The notes below the pieces were generated by a model. The model did not search any database and had not been told where the DNA came from. It saw only the letters and a list, made by a program, of their open reading frames with translations. The position numbers were made by a program, and so were the translations under genes. This document shows positions 57,262-64,000 of a stretch of DNA of 64,000 nucleotides, one piece after another. Positions within the stretch are counted from its first letter, which is position 1, and each line of letters opens with the position of its first letter. Source of the stretch: Methanobrevibacter oralis. GTDB lineage: Archaea > Methanobacteriota > Methanobacteria > Methanobacteriales > Methanobacteriaceae. The DNA is taken from the NCBI RefSeq assembly GCF_001639275.1, contig NZ_LWMU01000103.1, positions 1 to 64,000 on the forward strand, read 5' to 3'.

Positions 57262-58407
57262 ATGAGTTTTAATTATGTTTTAGCTAAATCTAAAGTCTCT
57301 GATATATTTGGCGCTGGAGAATGTGGTGGAGCAGTCACTAGTATTTTTAAATATTTACTAGATAATGAAATTGTCGATGGTGTTTTAACATTATGTGCTG
57401 GTGAAGATATTTATGATGGTGTTCCAACATTCATTACAGATTCTGATGATTTAATTTCAACAGCAGGTTCTCTTCATTGCGCTCCTACTTTAATTGGAGA
57501 TTTAATAAGCAAACATTTATTTGATAAAAAAGTTGCCGTTGCTGTTAAACCATGTGATATTCGTTCAATCGAAGAGTTAATTAAACGTCATAAAATTAAT
57601 CCAGATAATGTTATATCAATAGGCCTTAACTGTGGTGGAACAGTATCCCCAGTTACTGGTCGTAAAATGATTGAAACATATTATGAAGTTAATCCTGATG
57701 ATGTTGTATCTGAAGAAATTGATAAAGGACAATTCATAATCGAACTTAAAGATGGAAGTGAAAAAGGAATTAAAATTCACGATTTAGAAGAAAAAGGATT
57801 AGGTCGTCGTAAAAATTGTCAAAGATGCGATATTAAAATCCCAAGAAAAGCAAATATTGCTTGTGGAAATTGGGGTGCTGAAGATGGGTGGACATTTATC
57901 GAGGTTAATGATGAAAAAGGTCATGAAATAATAAATGGTGCTAAAGGAGCTGGTTTAATTGAAACTAAATCACCTCAAGAAGCAGCTGTTGAAGCTAGAT
58001 CTAAAGTTGAAAATATCATGATTAAACTTAGTAAAAAACAACAAAATACAGCATATCCTAGTGCAGTTGATGCGGATTATTGGAATAGATGTATTAAATG
58101 TTACGGATGTAGGGATGTCTGTCCGATATGTTACTGTTATAATAATTGTGAGATTGATAAGAAATACTTTAAGGAATCTGGTTCTATTCCTCCTCATCCA
58201 ATCGAATTCCAAGGTATTAGATTATCACACATGGGTTTCAGTTGTGTAGATTGTGGCCAATGTGAAGATGTTTGTCCGGTAGACATTCCTGTATCATTAA
58301 TTTTTGATAAAATGCAGAAAAAATATTGTGATAGGACTGGATATATAGCTGGAGTTTCTGATGATAAAAAACCTCCACTTTACAGTCCCGAAAAGGGTTT
58401 ATTATAA
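57262..58407 (+). CDS. Coenzyme F420-linked dehydrogenase beta subunit (FdhB-like)
   Basis: This 381-aa protein has the FrhB/FdhB fold that binds FAD and F420 (VLAKSKVSDIFGAGECGGAVTSIFKYLLDNEIVDGVL, AVKPCDIRSIEELI, GLNCGGTVSP, CQRCDIKIPRKANIACGNWG). The C-terminus carries two ferredoxin motifs (CIKCYGCRDVCPICYC and CVDCGQCEDVCP). It likely passes electrons between F420 and the Fe-S chain. The ATG at 57262 gives MSFNYVLAKSK; the longer frame overlaps the upstream gene. It follows that gene by 7 nt. Confidence 0.85.
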   Translation: MSFNYVLAKSKVSDIFGAGECGGAVTSIFKYLLDNEIVDGVLTLCAGEDIYDGVPTFITDSDDLISTAGSLHCAPTLIGDLISKHLFDKKVAVAVKPCDIRSIEELIKRHKINPDNVISIGLNCGGTVSPVTGRKMIETYYEVNPDDVVSEEIDKGQFIIELKDGSEKGIKIHDLEEKGLGRRKNCQRCDIKIPRKANIACGNWGAEDGWTFIEVNDEKGHEIINGAKGAGLIETKSPQEAAVEARSKVENIMIKLSKKQQNTAYPSAVDADYWNRCIKCYGCRDVCPICYCYNNCEIDKKYFKESGSIPPHPIEFQGIRLSHMGFSCVDCGQCEDVCPVDIPVSLIFDKMQKKYCDRTGYIAGVSDDKKPPLYSPEKGLL

Positions 58408-58416
58408 GGTGATAAT

Positions 58417-58824
58417 GTGGCTGATGATATTAAAATTGTGGGTTTATTATGTAACTGGTGTTGTTATGGAGGTGCAGATACTGCAGGAACGGCTCGTATG
58501 CAATATCCACCAAATATAAGAATTATCAGAGTAATGTGCTCGGGAAGGATTAATCCATCTATGGTTTTCAAGGCATTTAAAGAAGGTGCTGATGGTGTAT
58601 TTGTTGGAGGATGCCATATTGGAGATTGCCATTATGATGCAGGAAATTATAAATGGTCTCGTAGAGCAAAAATTGTAGAAGACATTATTGAAGAATTTGG
58701 TATTGATGAAGAAAGATTCCGTTTTGAATGGATTTCAGCTTCAGAAGGAGAAAAATTTCAAAAAACAATGGAAGAATTTCATAAAACTTTATCTAAATTA
58801 GGTCCATTAGAATTAGGACTATAA
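58417..58824 (+). CDS. F420-non-reducing hydrogenase iron-sulfur subunit D-like (MvhD family)
   Basis: This 135-aa protein shows the MvhD signature: [27 protein letters not shown] and [13 protein letters not shown], five or more cysteines for a [2Fe-2S] cluster. MvhD links a hydrogenase or formate dehydrogenase to heterodisulfide reductase HdrA. It starts at GTG behind GGTGATAAT. With the FdhA- and FdhB-like genes it suggests an Hdr-coupled redox module. A terminator hairpin follows at once. Confidence 0.9.
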   Translation: MADDIKIVGLLCNWCCYGGADTAGTARMQYPPNIRIIRVMCSGRINPSMVFKAFKEGADGVFVGGCHIGDCHYDAGNYKWSRRAKIVEDIIEEFGIDEERFRFEWISASEGEKFQKTMEEFHKTLSKLGPLELGL

Positions 58825-58832
58825 AAAATAGG

Positions 58833-58854
58833 ATAGTTATCATTTGATAACTAT
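58833..58854 (+). terminator. Terminator hairpin after the MvhD-like gene
   Basis: ATAGTTATC (58833-58841), loop ATTT, GATAACTAT (58846-58854) is a perfect 9-bp hairpin 9 nt after the stop codon. It is followed by TAACTATTTTTC, a T-rich tail. Confidence 0.6.
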
Positions 58855-58864
58855 TAACTATTTT

Positions 58865-59206
58865 TCTAATATTAGAGGATGTTTAGTTTTCTAATATTAG
58901 AAAGGTAGTTTTCTATCTTTCGTGTTATTTTATATTTAAAAAAATACATCTCAGCCGGAAAGTATTTATTATTAATAGCTCTAGATAATAAATATTTCTT
59001 TCCTCCAAAAATATAAAATAATTATTTAAATGATGGTTTCGGTATATGTCTGCCCATATACAAAAACTGTCCACAATATCTACTATAGCTATTAATTAAC
59101 TTTAATAGCTATATATAATTTTATTTTGCATGCTATTTTTAAGAAAGTTTTATTAACTATTTTTTAACATATACTAATGTAAATTAGATATATAATTGGT
59201 GTTATT
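58865..59206. repeat. Intergenic array of inverted repeats
   Basis: This gene-free gap holds several dyads. TCTAATATTAGA is a palindrome (58865-58876). TTTCTAATATTAGAAA (58888-58903) repeats it with a 25-bp centre spacing. GGAAAG...CTTTCC plus ATTTATTAT...ATAATAAAT (58957-59003) form a ~15-bp stem with a small internal loop. GTATATG-N6-CATATAC (59042-59061) is 7 bp. TATAGCTATTAA-N6-TTAATAGCTATA (59084-59113) is a perfect 12 bp. A TATA box (TATATATAATTTT, ~59111) and a second one (TTAGATATATAATTGG, ~59186-59200) lie upstream of the zinc-ribbon gene. Confidence 0.6.
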
Positions 59207-60022
59207 ATGCTTAAATGCAAAAATTGTGGTTTAGAAATAGAAAATGGAAAATTTTGTCCTAGTTGTGGATGTGAACTTTTAGATGAGGAAGTTATTGAAA
59301 AATCATCTGTTAAGGATTTAGATAACTCTGTAATTGATGCTGAAATAAAAAAAGATTTTAATAATCAAGAGGATGATTTGGAAGTAAATAACGAATCTTT
59401 TAATCAAGAAGAATCAAAGTCTTGCCCTTCCTGTGGTGCTGACATGGGTGATGCTAAATTTTGTCCTTCTTGTGGGGCTAAAGTAGAAGCTGATGATGAA
59501 GGAGATATTAATTTCTGTTTTAATTGTGGAGCTGAAATTGGGGATGCTAAATTTTGTCCTAATTGTGGATCACCTGTAGAAGACCAAAAAGCCACATTAA
59601 GTTGTCCATCTTGTGGAACTGAAGTGGGTGATGCTAAATTTTGTCCTAATTGTGGTCATTCGATGGTTAATTCGGGTAATTCTGTTAAAAATACTAAATA
59701 TTGTACTAATTGTGCATCAGAAATTGATGTTAATGCAGTAATTTGCCCTAATTGTGGTGTTCGTGTTGCAAATCTAGAAGAAAAAAGTGTGGGAGTTGCA
59801 GCATTATTAAGCATAATATTTCCAGGTTTAGGTCATTTATATGTTGGATTAAATAATAAATGTTTAACATTTATTATTGCATATATTGTATCCGCTATTT
59901 TATGTGTAATAATTATTGGTATTGTTTTAGTAATAATTGTTTGGATCTGGGCTTTAGTAGATATTATTAAGTCAACAGAAGCAATAAATGAAGGTAAAGA
60001 TGTTGAAGATAAATTATTTTAA
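59207..60022 (+). CDS. Five-zinc-ribbon protein with TM2-type membrane domain
   Basis: This 271-aa protein has five zinc ribbons of the double-CxxC type: CKNCG...CPSCG, CPSCG...CPSCG, CFNCG...CPNCG, CPSCG...CPNCG, CTNCA...CPNCG. An acidic linker separates the first two. The C-terminus has a TM2-like domain (KSVGVAALLSIIFPGLGHLYVG) followed by a long helix (IIAYIVSAILCVIIIGIVLVIIVWIWALVDII). The ribbon segments are near-identical in DNA (GATGCTAAATTTTGTCC three times), indicating recent internal duplication. Its partner and ligand are unknown. It converges on the TrmB gene with a 9-nt overlap. Confidence 0.8.
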   Translation: MLKCKNCGLEIENGKFCPSCGCELLDEEVIEKSSVKDLDNSVIDAEIKKDFNNQEDDLEVNNESFNQEESKSCPSCGADMGDAKFCPSCGAKVEADDEGDINFCFNCGAEIGDAKFCPNCGSPVEDQKATLSCPSCGTEVGDAKFCPNCGHSMVNSGNSVKNTKYCTNCASEIDVNAVICPNCGVRVANLEEKSVGVAALLSIIFPGLGHLYVGLNNKCLTFIIAYIVSAILCVIIIGIVLVIIVWIWALVDIIKSTEAINEGKDVEDKLF

Positions 60023-60793
60023 ATTATCTTTCTTTTTAATTTTTTTCATCTGATTTATAAATCTCTCATCATAATTTCTAGCTATATCTTCGTATTTATT
60101 CCAGATTCCAATAGCAGTATTTGGAAGAACATTTCTTTTATCTTCAGAAAACTTTGTGTAAGTATGAAGCATTTCTTTTGAATCAGATATTAATACTTTA
60201 ACAAATGGAACATCTGCTTTGTAAATATTAATGTCAGCTTCTTTAAATAAATCTATAATATCAATTTCGCTCTGGTTTATGTAACATTTAGGGGAAGCTA
60301 GAATATTAATATTTAAATCTGATCTATTTTTAAAAGCTTTAATAAGAGCTTCTCCTTCACATTCAAATAAAAATCCTATCCTCATATTTATTGTATGTTT
60401 TGCTCGTTTAATTATTTCTAATTCTTTTGAAATGATTTTTTCAACACCATATATTCTCCATATTGGAGCTTGGACTTGATTCATTCCATTTTCATAAATA
60501 TTAGTTAGTCTTGTAATCGAATCATCAATTTCACTATCAATTTTGTCTTTTTCACGACTTAATACTTCAACTGGGGAGTTTGCATGATAAATTAATGGTC
60601 TGCCATCTTCGATTGTGATAAAATTTTTTCGGTTAAGGCTTTTCAAAACATCATATATTTTGCTTGAAGGAATGTTCGATTTTTCACTAATTTCACTTGC
60701 TGTAGCTGTGATTAATGAAGTGAGTTTTACATATGTCGTTGCTTCATACATTGTCAGTCCAATTCTTTTAAGTAGGTCTATATCTTCATCCAT
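60014..60793 (-). CDS. TrmB family transcriptional regulator
   Basis: This 259-aa protein has an N-terminal winged helix-turn-helix (IDLLKRIGLTMYEATTYVKLTSLITATASEISEKSNIPSSKIYDVLKSL) followed by an HKD/PLD-like sensing domain with TrmB features (IWRIYGVEKIISKELEIIKRAK). The TrmB family regulates sugar or redox genes in archaea; the ligand here is unknown. The start at 60793 (MDEDIDLL) gives the usual N-terminus; an in-frame GTG at 60838 would lie inside the promoter dyad and is less likely. It is divergent from hcp, its probable target. Confidence 0.85.
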   Translation of the reverse strand: MDEDIDLLKRIGLTMYEATTYVKLTSLITATASEISEKSNIPSSKIYDVLKSLNRKNFITIEDGRPLIYHANSPVEVLSREKDKIDSEIDDSITRLTNIYENGMNQVQAPIWRIYGVEKIISKELEIIKRAKHTINMRIGFLFECEGEALIKAFKNRSDLNINILASPKCYINQSEIDIIDLFKEADINIYKADVPFVKVLISDSKEMLHTYTKFSEDKRNVLPNTAIGIWNKYEDIARNYDERFINQMKKIKKKDNLK

Positions 60794-60827
60794 AATTATA
60801 ATATGGTGGTAGGAGTTTATAACTTTA

Positions 60828-60851
60828 TCACTTTTCACCCTGAAATAGTGA
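60828..60851. promoter_or_regulatory. Dyad operator at the hcp promoter
   Basis: TCACT TTTCA CCC TGAAA T AGTGA (60828-60851) is a near-perfect inverted repeat of 10 bp per half, interrupted by one extra T. It lies immediately upstream of the TATA box of hcp (ACTTATATACTTTTT, ~60857-60871). The transcript likely starts near 60890. TrmB, encoded just upstream on the other strand, is the natural candidate to bind it. Confidence 0.6.
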
Positions 60852-60913
60852 CAAAATACTTATATACTTTTTAAGTTAACTTTTAATTATAGACTTTTAA
60901 GGAGATTAGTATT

Positions 60914-62221
60914 ATGGCAGATGGATTAGACATGTTTTGTTATCAGTGTTCCCAAACCGCTAGGGGTACTGGCTGTACTGTTAGAGGGGTTTGTGGTAAA
61001 ATACCGACCGTAGCTAGGTTACAAGATAACTTAATTTTCACAATGAAGGGTATTAGTGCATACAACTACAATGCAAATGTTTTAGGAGAATATAATCCAG
61101 AAATTGACGCATTTCTAACAAAAGGATTATATACAACTTTAACTAATGTTAACTTCGATGTTGAAGATTTAGTTGCTTTAGCTCTTGAAGCTGGAGAAAA
61201 AAGTGTAGATGTAATGAGATTACTTAAAAACGCTCATATTAAAGCTTATGGCGAACCAAGACCTGTTGAAGTAAAAGTTGGAGCTCAAGAAGGACCAGCT
61301 ATCATTGTAACTGGACATGACATGAAAGCTTTAGAAGAACTTTTAAAACAAACTGAAGGAACTGGAGTTAATGTATACACTCACTCAGAAATGTTACCAG
61401 CTCATGGTTATCCTGGATTAAATAAATATAAACATTTAGTCGGTCAATTAGGTGGGGCATGGCATGATCAAAGAACAATCTTTAAAAAATACAATGCAGC
61501 TATTGTTGGAACAAGTAACTGTGTACTTCCTGCATTAGATGCATATAAAGAAAGAATGTTCACAATGGATGTAGCTAAACTTGAAGGTGTGAAAACTGTA
61601 GAAAATTACGACTTTTCAGAAGTAATTGAATGTGCAAAATCATTAGGCGGTCTTGAAGCTGAGGAATTAACCACTATTACTACTGGTTGGAGTGCAGGAG
61701 CTATTGTAGAACATGCTGATAAAATTAAAGAATTAGTTGAAGCGGGTAAAATCAGAAGATTCTTTGTTGTGGGGGGTTGTGATAAGGCAGCTCGTCATAA
61801 TGATTATTACCGAGAATTTGTCAAAAACTTACCAAATGACACAATTATCTTAACACTTGCTTGTGGTAAATACAAATTCAATGACTTAGATTTAGGAGAT
61901 ATTGAAGGTATTCCAAGATTATTAGATGTAGGTCAATGTAATGATACTATTGTAGCAGTTGATGTGGCATTAGCTTTATCTGAATTGTTTGATTTACCAT
62001 TAAATGAGTTACCATTAACTATTGTACTTAGTTGGATGGAACAAAAAGCAGCAGCTGTACTTTGGGCATTACTCTACCTTGGAAAAACCGATATGTGGTT
62101 GGGACCTATTCTTCCAGCATGGTGTAATGATGACATTATAAATGTCTTAGTTGAAAATTACAACTTAACTCCAATTTCTGGAGATGCAATTGCAGACATT
62201 AAAACAATATTGGGTGAATAA
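60914..62221 (+). CDS. hcp: Hybrid cluster protein (hydroxylamine reductase)
   Basis: This 435-aa enzyme has the proximal cluster cysteines C9, C12, C21 and C27 ([23 protein letters not shown]). Hybrid cluster ligand regions follow ([67 protein letters not shown]). It reduces hydroxylamine in vitro and is linked to nitrosative or oxidative stress in vivo. It is shorter than the ~550-aa class I/II proteins and matches the class III form that lacks a helical bundle. GGAG precedes the ATG. The cupin gene follows 3 nt after the stop. Confidence 0.94.
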   Translation: MADGLDMFCYQCSQTARGTGCTVRGVCGKIPTVARLQDNLIFTMKGISAYNYNANVLGEYNPEIDAFLTKGLYTTLTNVNFDVEDLVALALEAGEKSVDVMRLLKNAHIKAYGEPRPVEVKVGAQEGPAIIVTGHDMKALEELLKQTEGTGVNVYTHSEMLPAHGYPGLNKYKHLVGQLGGAWHDQRTIFKKYNAAIVGTSNCVLPALDAYKERMFTMDVAKLEGVKTVENYDFSEVIECAKSLGGLEAEELTTITTGWSAGAIVEHADKIKELVEAGKIRRFFVVGGCDKAARHNDYYREFVKNLPNDTIILTLACGKYKFNDLDLGDIEGIPRLLDVGQCNDTIVAVDVALALSELFDLPLNELPLTIVLSWMEQKAAAVLWALLYLGKTDMWLGPILPAWCNDDIINVLVENYNLTPISGDAIADIKTILGE

Positions 62222-62224
62222 ATA

Positions 62225-62554
62225 ATGAATGAAGATATTAAAGCTAAAGCTCTAAATATACAAAATTTAGTTGAATATCAAAATGACACTGTTGTCAGTC
62301 GTGAAGTAATAAAAAAGGAGCTAGGTACTGTAACTTTCTTTGCATTTGACCAAGGACAAGGATTATCAGAACACTCAGCTCCTTTTGATGCTATGGTTCA
62401 AATTATTGATGGTGAAGCTGAAATAACAATCAGCGGCAACAAAAATACTGTAAAAGCTGGTGAAATTATTATAATGCCGGCAAATGAACCACATGCTCTT
62501 CAGGCTGTTAATGGTCCTTATAAAATGATATTGACTATGATTAAGTCAGATTAA
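62225..62554 (+). CDS. Cupin domain protein
   Basis: This 109-aa protein has the cupin core (FFAFDQGQGLSEHSAPFDAMVQIIDGEAEITISGNKNTVKAGEIIIMPANEPHALQA). Motif 1 has only one clear His (EHSAPFDA), and motif 2 has the PANEPHA histidine, so metal ligands are partly kept. It is co-transcribed with hcp and may help handle a product or ligand of the same stress response. A hairpin lies 18 nt after the stop. Confidence 0.82.
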   Translation: MNEDIKAKALNIQNLVEYQNDTVVSREVIKKELGTVTFFAFDQGQGLSEHSAPFDAMVQIIDGEAEITISGNKNTVKAGEIIIMPANEPHALQAVNGPYKMILTMIKSD

Positions 62555-62571
62555 TCCTAAAATACATATTT

Positions 62572-62595
62572 ATAGCTATGAATTTTCATAGCTAT
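62572..62595 (+). terminator. Hairpin after the cupin gene
   Basis: ATAGCTATG (62572-62580) and CATAGCTAT (62587-62595) form a perfect 9-bp stem with loop AATTTT. It is near the end of the hcp-cupin operon and is a likely transcription end. Its core resembles the 12-bp hairpin at 59084-59113. Confidence 0.5.
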
Positions 62596-62821
62596 TGCTC
62601 TATTTTTAAATTCATTATTTCAGCTACATTATAATTTTTTTCCTCTAAAAACTATTTAAAATAAATATTAAGGCAATTATACTTATTATTCTAAATATTA
62701 ATCAATCTTTATATTTTTTTTATAAAACTTTTTTCTTAATTTTTAGTAGAAAGTTTTTTATATAAAACAAATATATTATTTAATAAGCTAATGTTTTATA
62801 TATGTTATTTAGGTGGATATC

Positions 62822-64000
62822 ATGGTTGAAAGAAAGGAGTACATGGATAAAATTAAAAGTTTTATGAATAAAGATTTAATTAAAGTAATTACTGGTGTAA
62901 GACGTTCGGGTAAATCTTATTTTTTAAAATTAATCATTGAGGAATTAATTAAAAATGGTGTTAGTAGAGAGAATATACTTTTAATGGATTTAGAACTTCC
63001 TAAATATAATCATATTAATTCAAAAGAAGAATTAGATGAAATTATTTTAAATTTTATTAGTAAACATGAAAATAAAGTTTATTTATTCTTTGATGAAATT
63101 CAAAATGTTTCAAGATGGGAAATTAGTGTCAATAGCTATTTTAAATTGCCCAATGTTGAAATTTACATAACTGGATCAAATTCTAAATTATTGTCTGGTG
63201 AACTTGCAACTTATCTTACTGGCCGATATGTTTCAATTGAGATGTATCCGTTTTCATTTAATGAATTCCTTGATTTTAAAGAGGAAATCAATGAAAAACC
63301 TATAATAAAAAATGAATTATATAGTGAAATTGAGAATTATTTTGAGGAATATTTAATATATGGTGGTTTTCCAATAAGCATTGCAATTAATAATAATAAA
63401 GAAATAATACTCAATGATTTATTTTCATCAATAGTCTTACGAGATATAATTGAGCGTCATGAACTTAGAAATGTCGGATTGTTTGATAGGATAATGAAGT
63501 TTTTAATTAGCCATATTGGTAGTTTAATATCTGCTAATTCATTGTACAATTATTTAAAACATGAAAATTGGGGAATTGGAAAAGCAACAATTTATAATTA
63601 TCTAAAATATTTGGAAGATGCATATGTCTTATCAAAAGTATCCCGTGAAGATTTAATTGGTAAAAAAGAAATTTCTGGCTCAGAAAAATATTATTTAATA
63701 GATCAAGGTTTTTATTTCTCTCAAGTGGATGATAAACAAAAAAATACTGGAAGAATTATTGAAAACATTGTTTATTTGGAATTGCTTAGGAATGATTATA
63801 AAGTTACAATTGGATGTGTTAATAACTTAGAAATTGATTTTATAGCTAAAAAGAATGGTAAAAAAATTTACATTCAAGTTGCGTATATATTGGACAGTAT
63901 AGAAACAATTAACCGTGAATTTAAACCATTGCTTATGGTTAAAGATAATTATCCAAAATATGTTTTAAGTATGGATAAGATTAATCAATCTAGAGATGGA
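62822..64000 (+). CDS. AAA ATPase with DUF4143 domain (partial, cut by the window end)
   Basis: The frame is open from the ATG at 62822 to the last base, 393 codons without a stop. An AAA_14-type ATPase shows Walker A GVRRSGKSYFLK (residues ~25-36) and Walker B VYLFFDEIQ (~86-94). The sensor region is YITGSNSKLLSG, followed by the LTGRYVSIEMYPFSFNEFLDF motif. A DUF4143-like C-terminal region is present (LIDQGFY, RIIENIVYLELLRNDYKVTIG). This is a common family in archaea, often expanded and of unknown role; nuclease-like features are seen in some. A TATA box lies about 60 nt upstream. Confidence 0.85.
   Translation, partial: MVERKEYMDKIKSFMNKDLIKVITGVRRSGKSYFLKLIIEELIKNGVSRENILLMDLELPKYNHINSKEELDEIILNFISKHENKVYLFFDEIQNVSRWEISVNSYFKLPNVEIYITGSNSKLLSGELATYLTGRYVSIEMYPFSFNEFLDFKEEINEKPIIKNELYSEIENYFEEYLIYGGFPISIAINNNKEIILNDLFSSIVLRDIIERHELRNVGLFDRIMKFLISHIGSLISANSLYNYLKHENWGIGKATIYNYLKYLEDAYVLSKVSREDLIGKKEISGSEKYYLIDQGFYFSQVDDKQKNTGRIIENIVYLELLRNDYKVTIGCVNNLEIDFIAKKNGKKIYIQVAYILDSIETINREFKPLLMVKDNYPKYVLSMDKINQSRDG

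Noticed and set aside
60793-60838. GTG at 60838 as the start of the TrmB regulator
   Set aside because: It adds 15 residues unlike the family N-terminus and falls inside the promoter dyad, though a GGGTG precedes it.
1-64000. CRISPR arrays, rRNA genes and complete insertion sequences
   Set aside because: No regularly spaced repeats, no rRNA-like sequence and no intact transposase with terminal repeats were seen.

Overview
This window is a low-GC archaeal chromosome segment that most resembles Methanobrevibacter (Methanobacteriales). The grounds are archaeal-type ribosomal protein and RNA polymerase gene order, class III (archaellin-like) prepilins, pseudomurein-binding repeats, methanogen redox proteins (an F420-linked FdhB-like subunit, MvhD, polyferredoxin), archaeal mevalonate-pathway genes, TATA/BRE-type promoters and strong GGTG/GGAG ribosome binding sites. 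The genus is inferred from recognised families; no database search was possible.

Layout. 1-4200: a frameshifted transposase tail, tRNA-Ser(GCU), and a leftward cluster of radical SAM protein, PLP aminotransferase and CDF cation transporter. 4592-7594: one large secreted Ig-repeat protein with pseudomurein-binding repeats and a Cys-His-Asp transglutaminase-like domain. The usual open reading frame hides its first 243 residues, because its start codon is non-canonical. 7800-16900: CoaD, a ferredoxin/polyferredoxin pair behind a promoter with a dyad over its TATA box, two tandem prepilins (the smaller only 59 aa), a membrane-anchored unknown, an MBL-fold hydrolase, RqcH/NEMF, two membrane proteins and the fumarase beta subunit. 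17300-23200: a small unknown plus a SelA-like PLP enzyme, BirA with PycA (biotin-dependent pyruvate carboxylation), a METTL5-like methyltransferase and a SPOUT RNA methyltransferase.

23539-40234 is the S10/spc ribosomal superoperon: uL3, uL4, uL23, uL2, uS19, uL22, uS3, uL29, aIF1, Rnp1, uS17, uL14, uL24, eS4, uL5, uS14, uS8, uL6, eL32, eL19, uL18, uS5, uL30, uL15, SecY, AdkA, a DUF106/EMC3-like insertase, eL34, Cmk, eL14 and Cbf5. A LemA/DUF2207 pair and tRNA-Ser(GGA) follow. 43179-55370 is the second informational operon: uS13, uS4, uS11, Rpo3, eL18, uL13, uS9, Rpo10, Rpo6, enolase, ferredoxin and uS2. It runs directly into MEMO1-like protein, mevalonate kinase, isopentenyl phosphate kinase, type 2 IPP isomerase, RNase J and IdsA, which together carry mevalonate to the isoprenoid chains of archaeal lipids.

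55823-64000 is the more accessory part: an unrecognised 116-aa protein, a three-gene operon of a shortened FdhA-like protein, an FdhB-like protein and MvhD (resembling the methanogen flp operon), a 380-bp gap packed with inverted repeats, a five-zinc-ribbon TM2 membrane protein, a TrmB-family regulator divergent from hybrid cluster protein plus cupin with a dyad at the hcp promoter, and the start of an AAA/DUF4143 ATPase cut by the window end.

The candidates most worth following are the start-codon anomaly of the pseudomurein-targeting surface protein, the hairpin-rich leaders and spacers of the ribosomal operons (the triple hairpin between eL32 and eL19 is the clearest), the inverted-repeat array at 58833-59113, the FdhA-like subunit that appears to lack its catalytic cofactor ligand, and the TrmB-hcp operator. 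No CRISPR array, rRNA or intact mobile element was seen.
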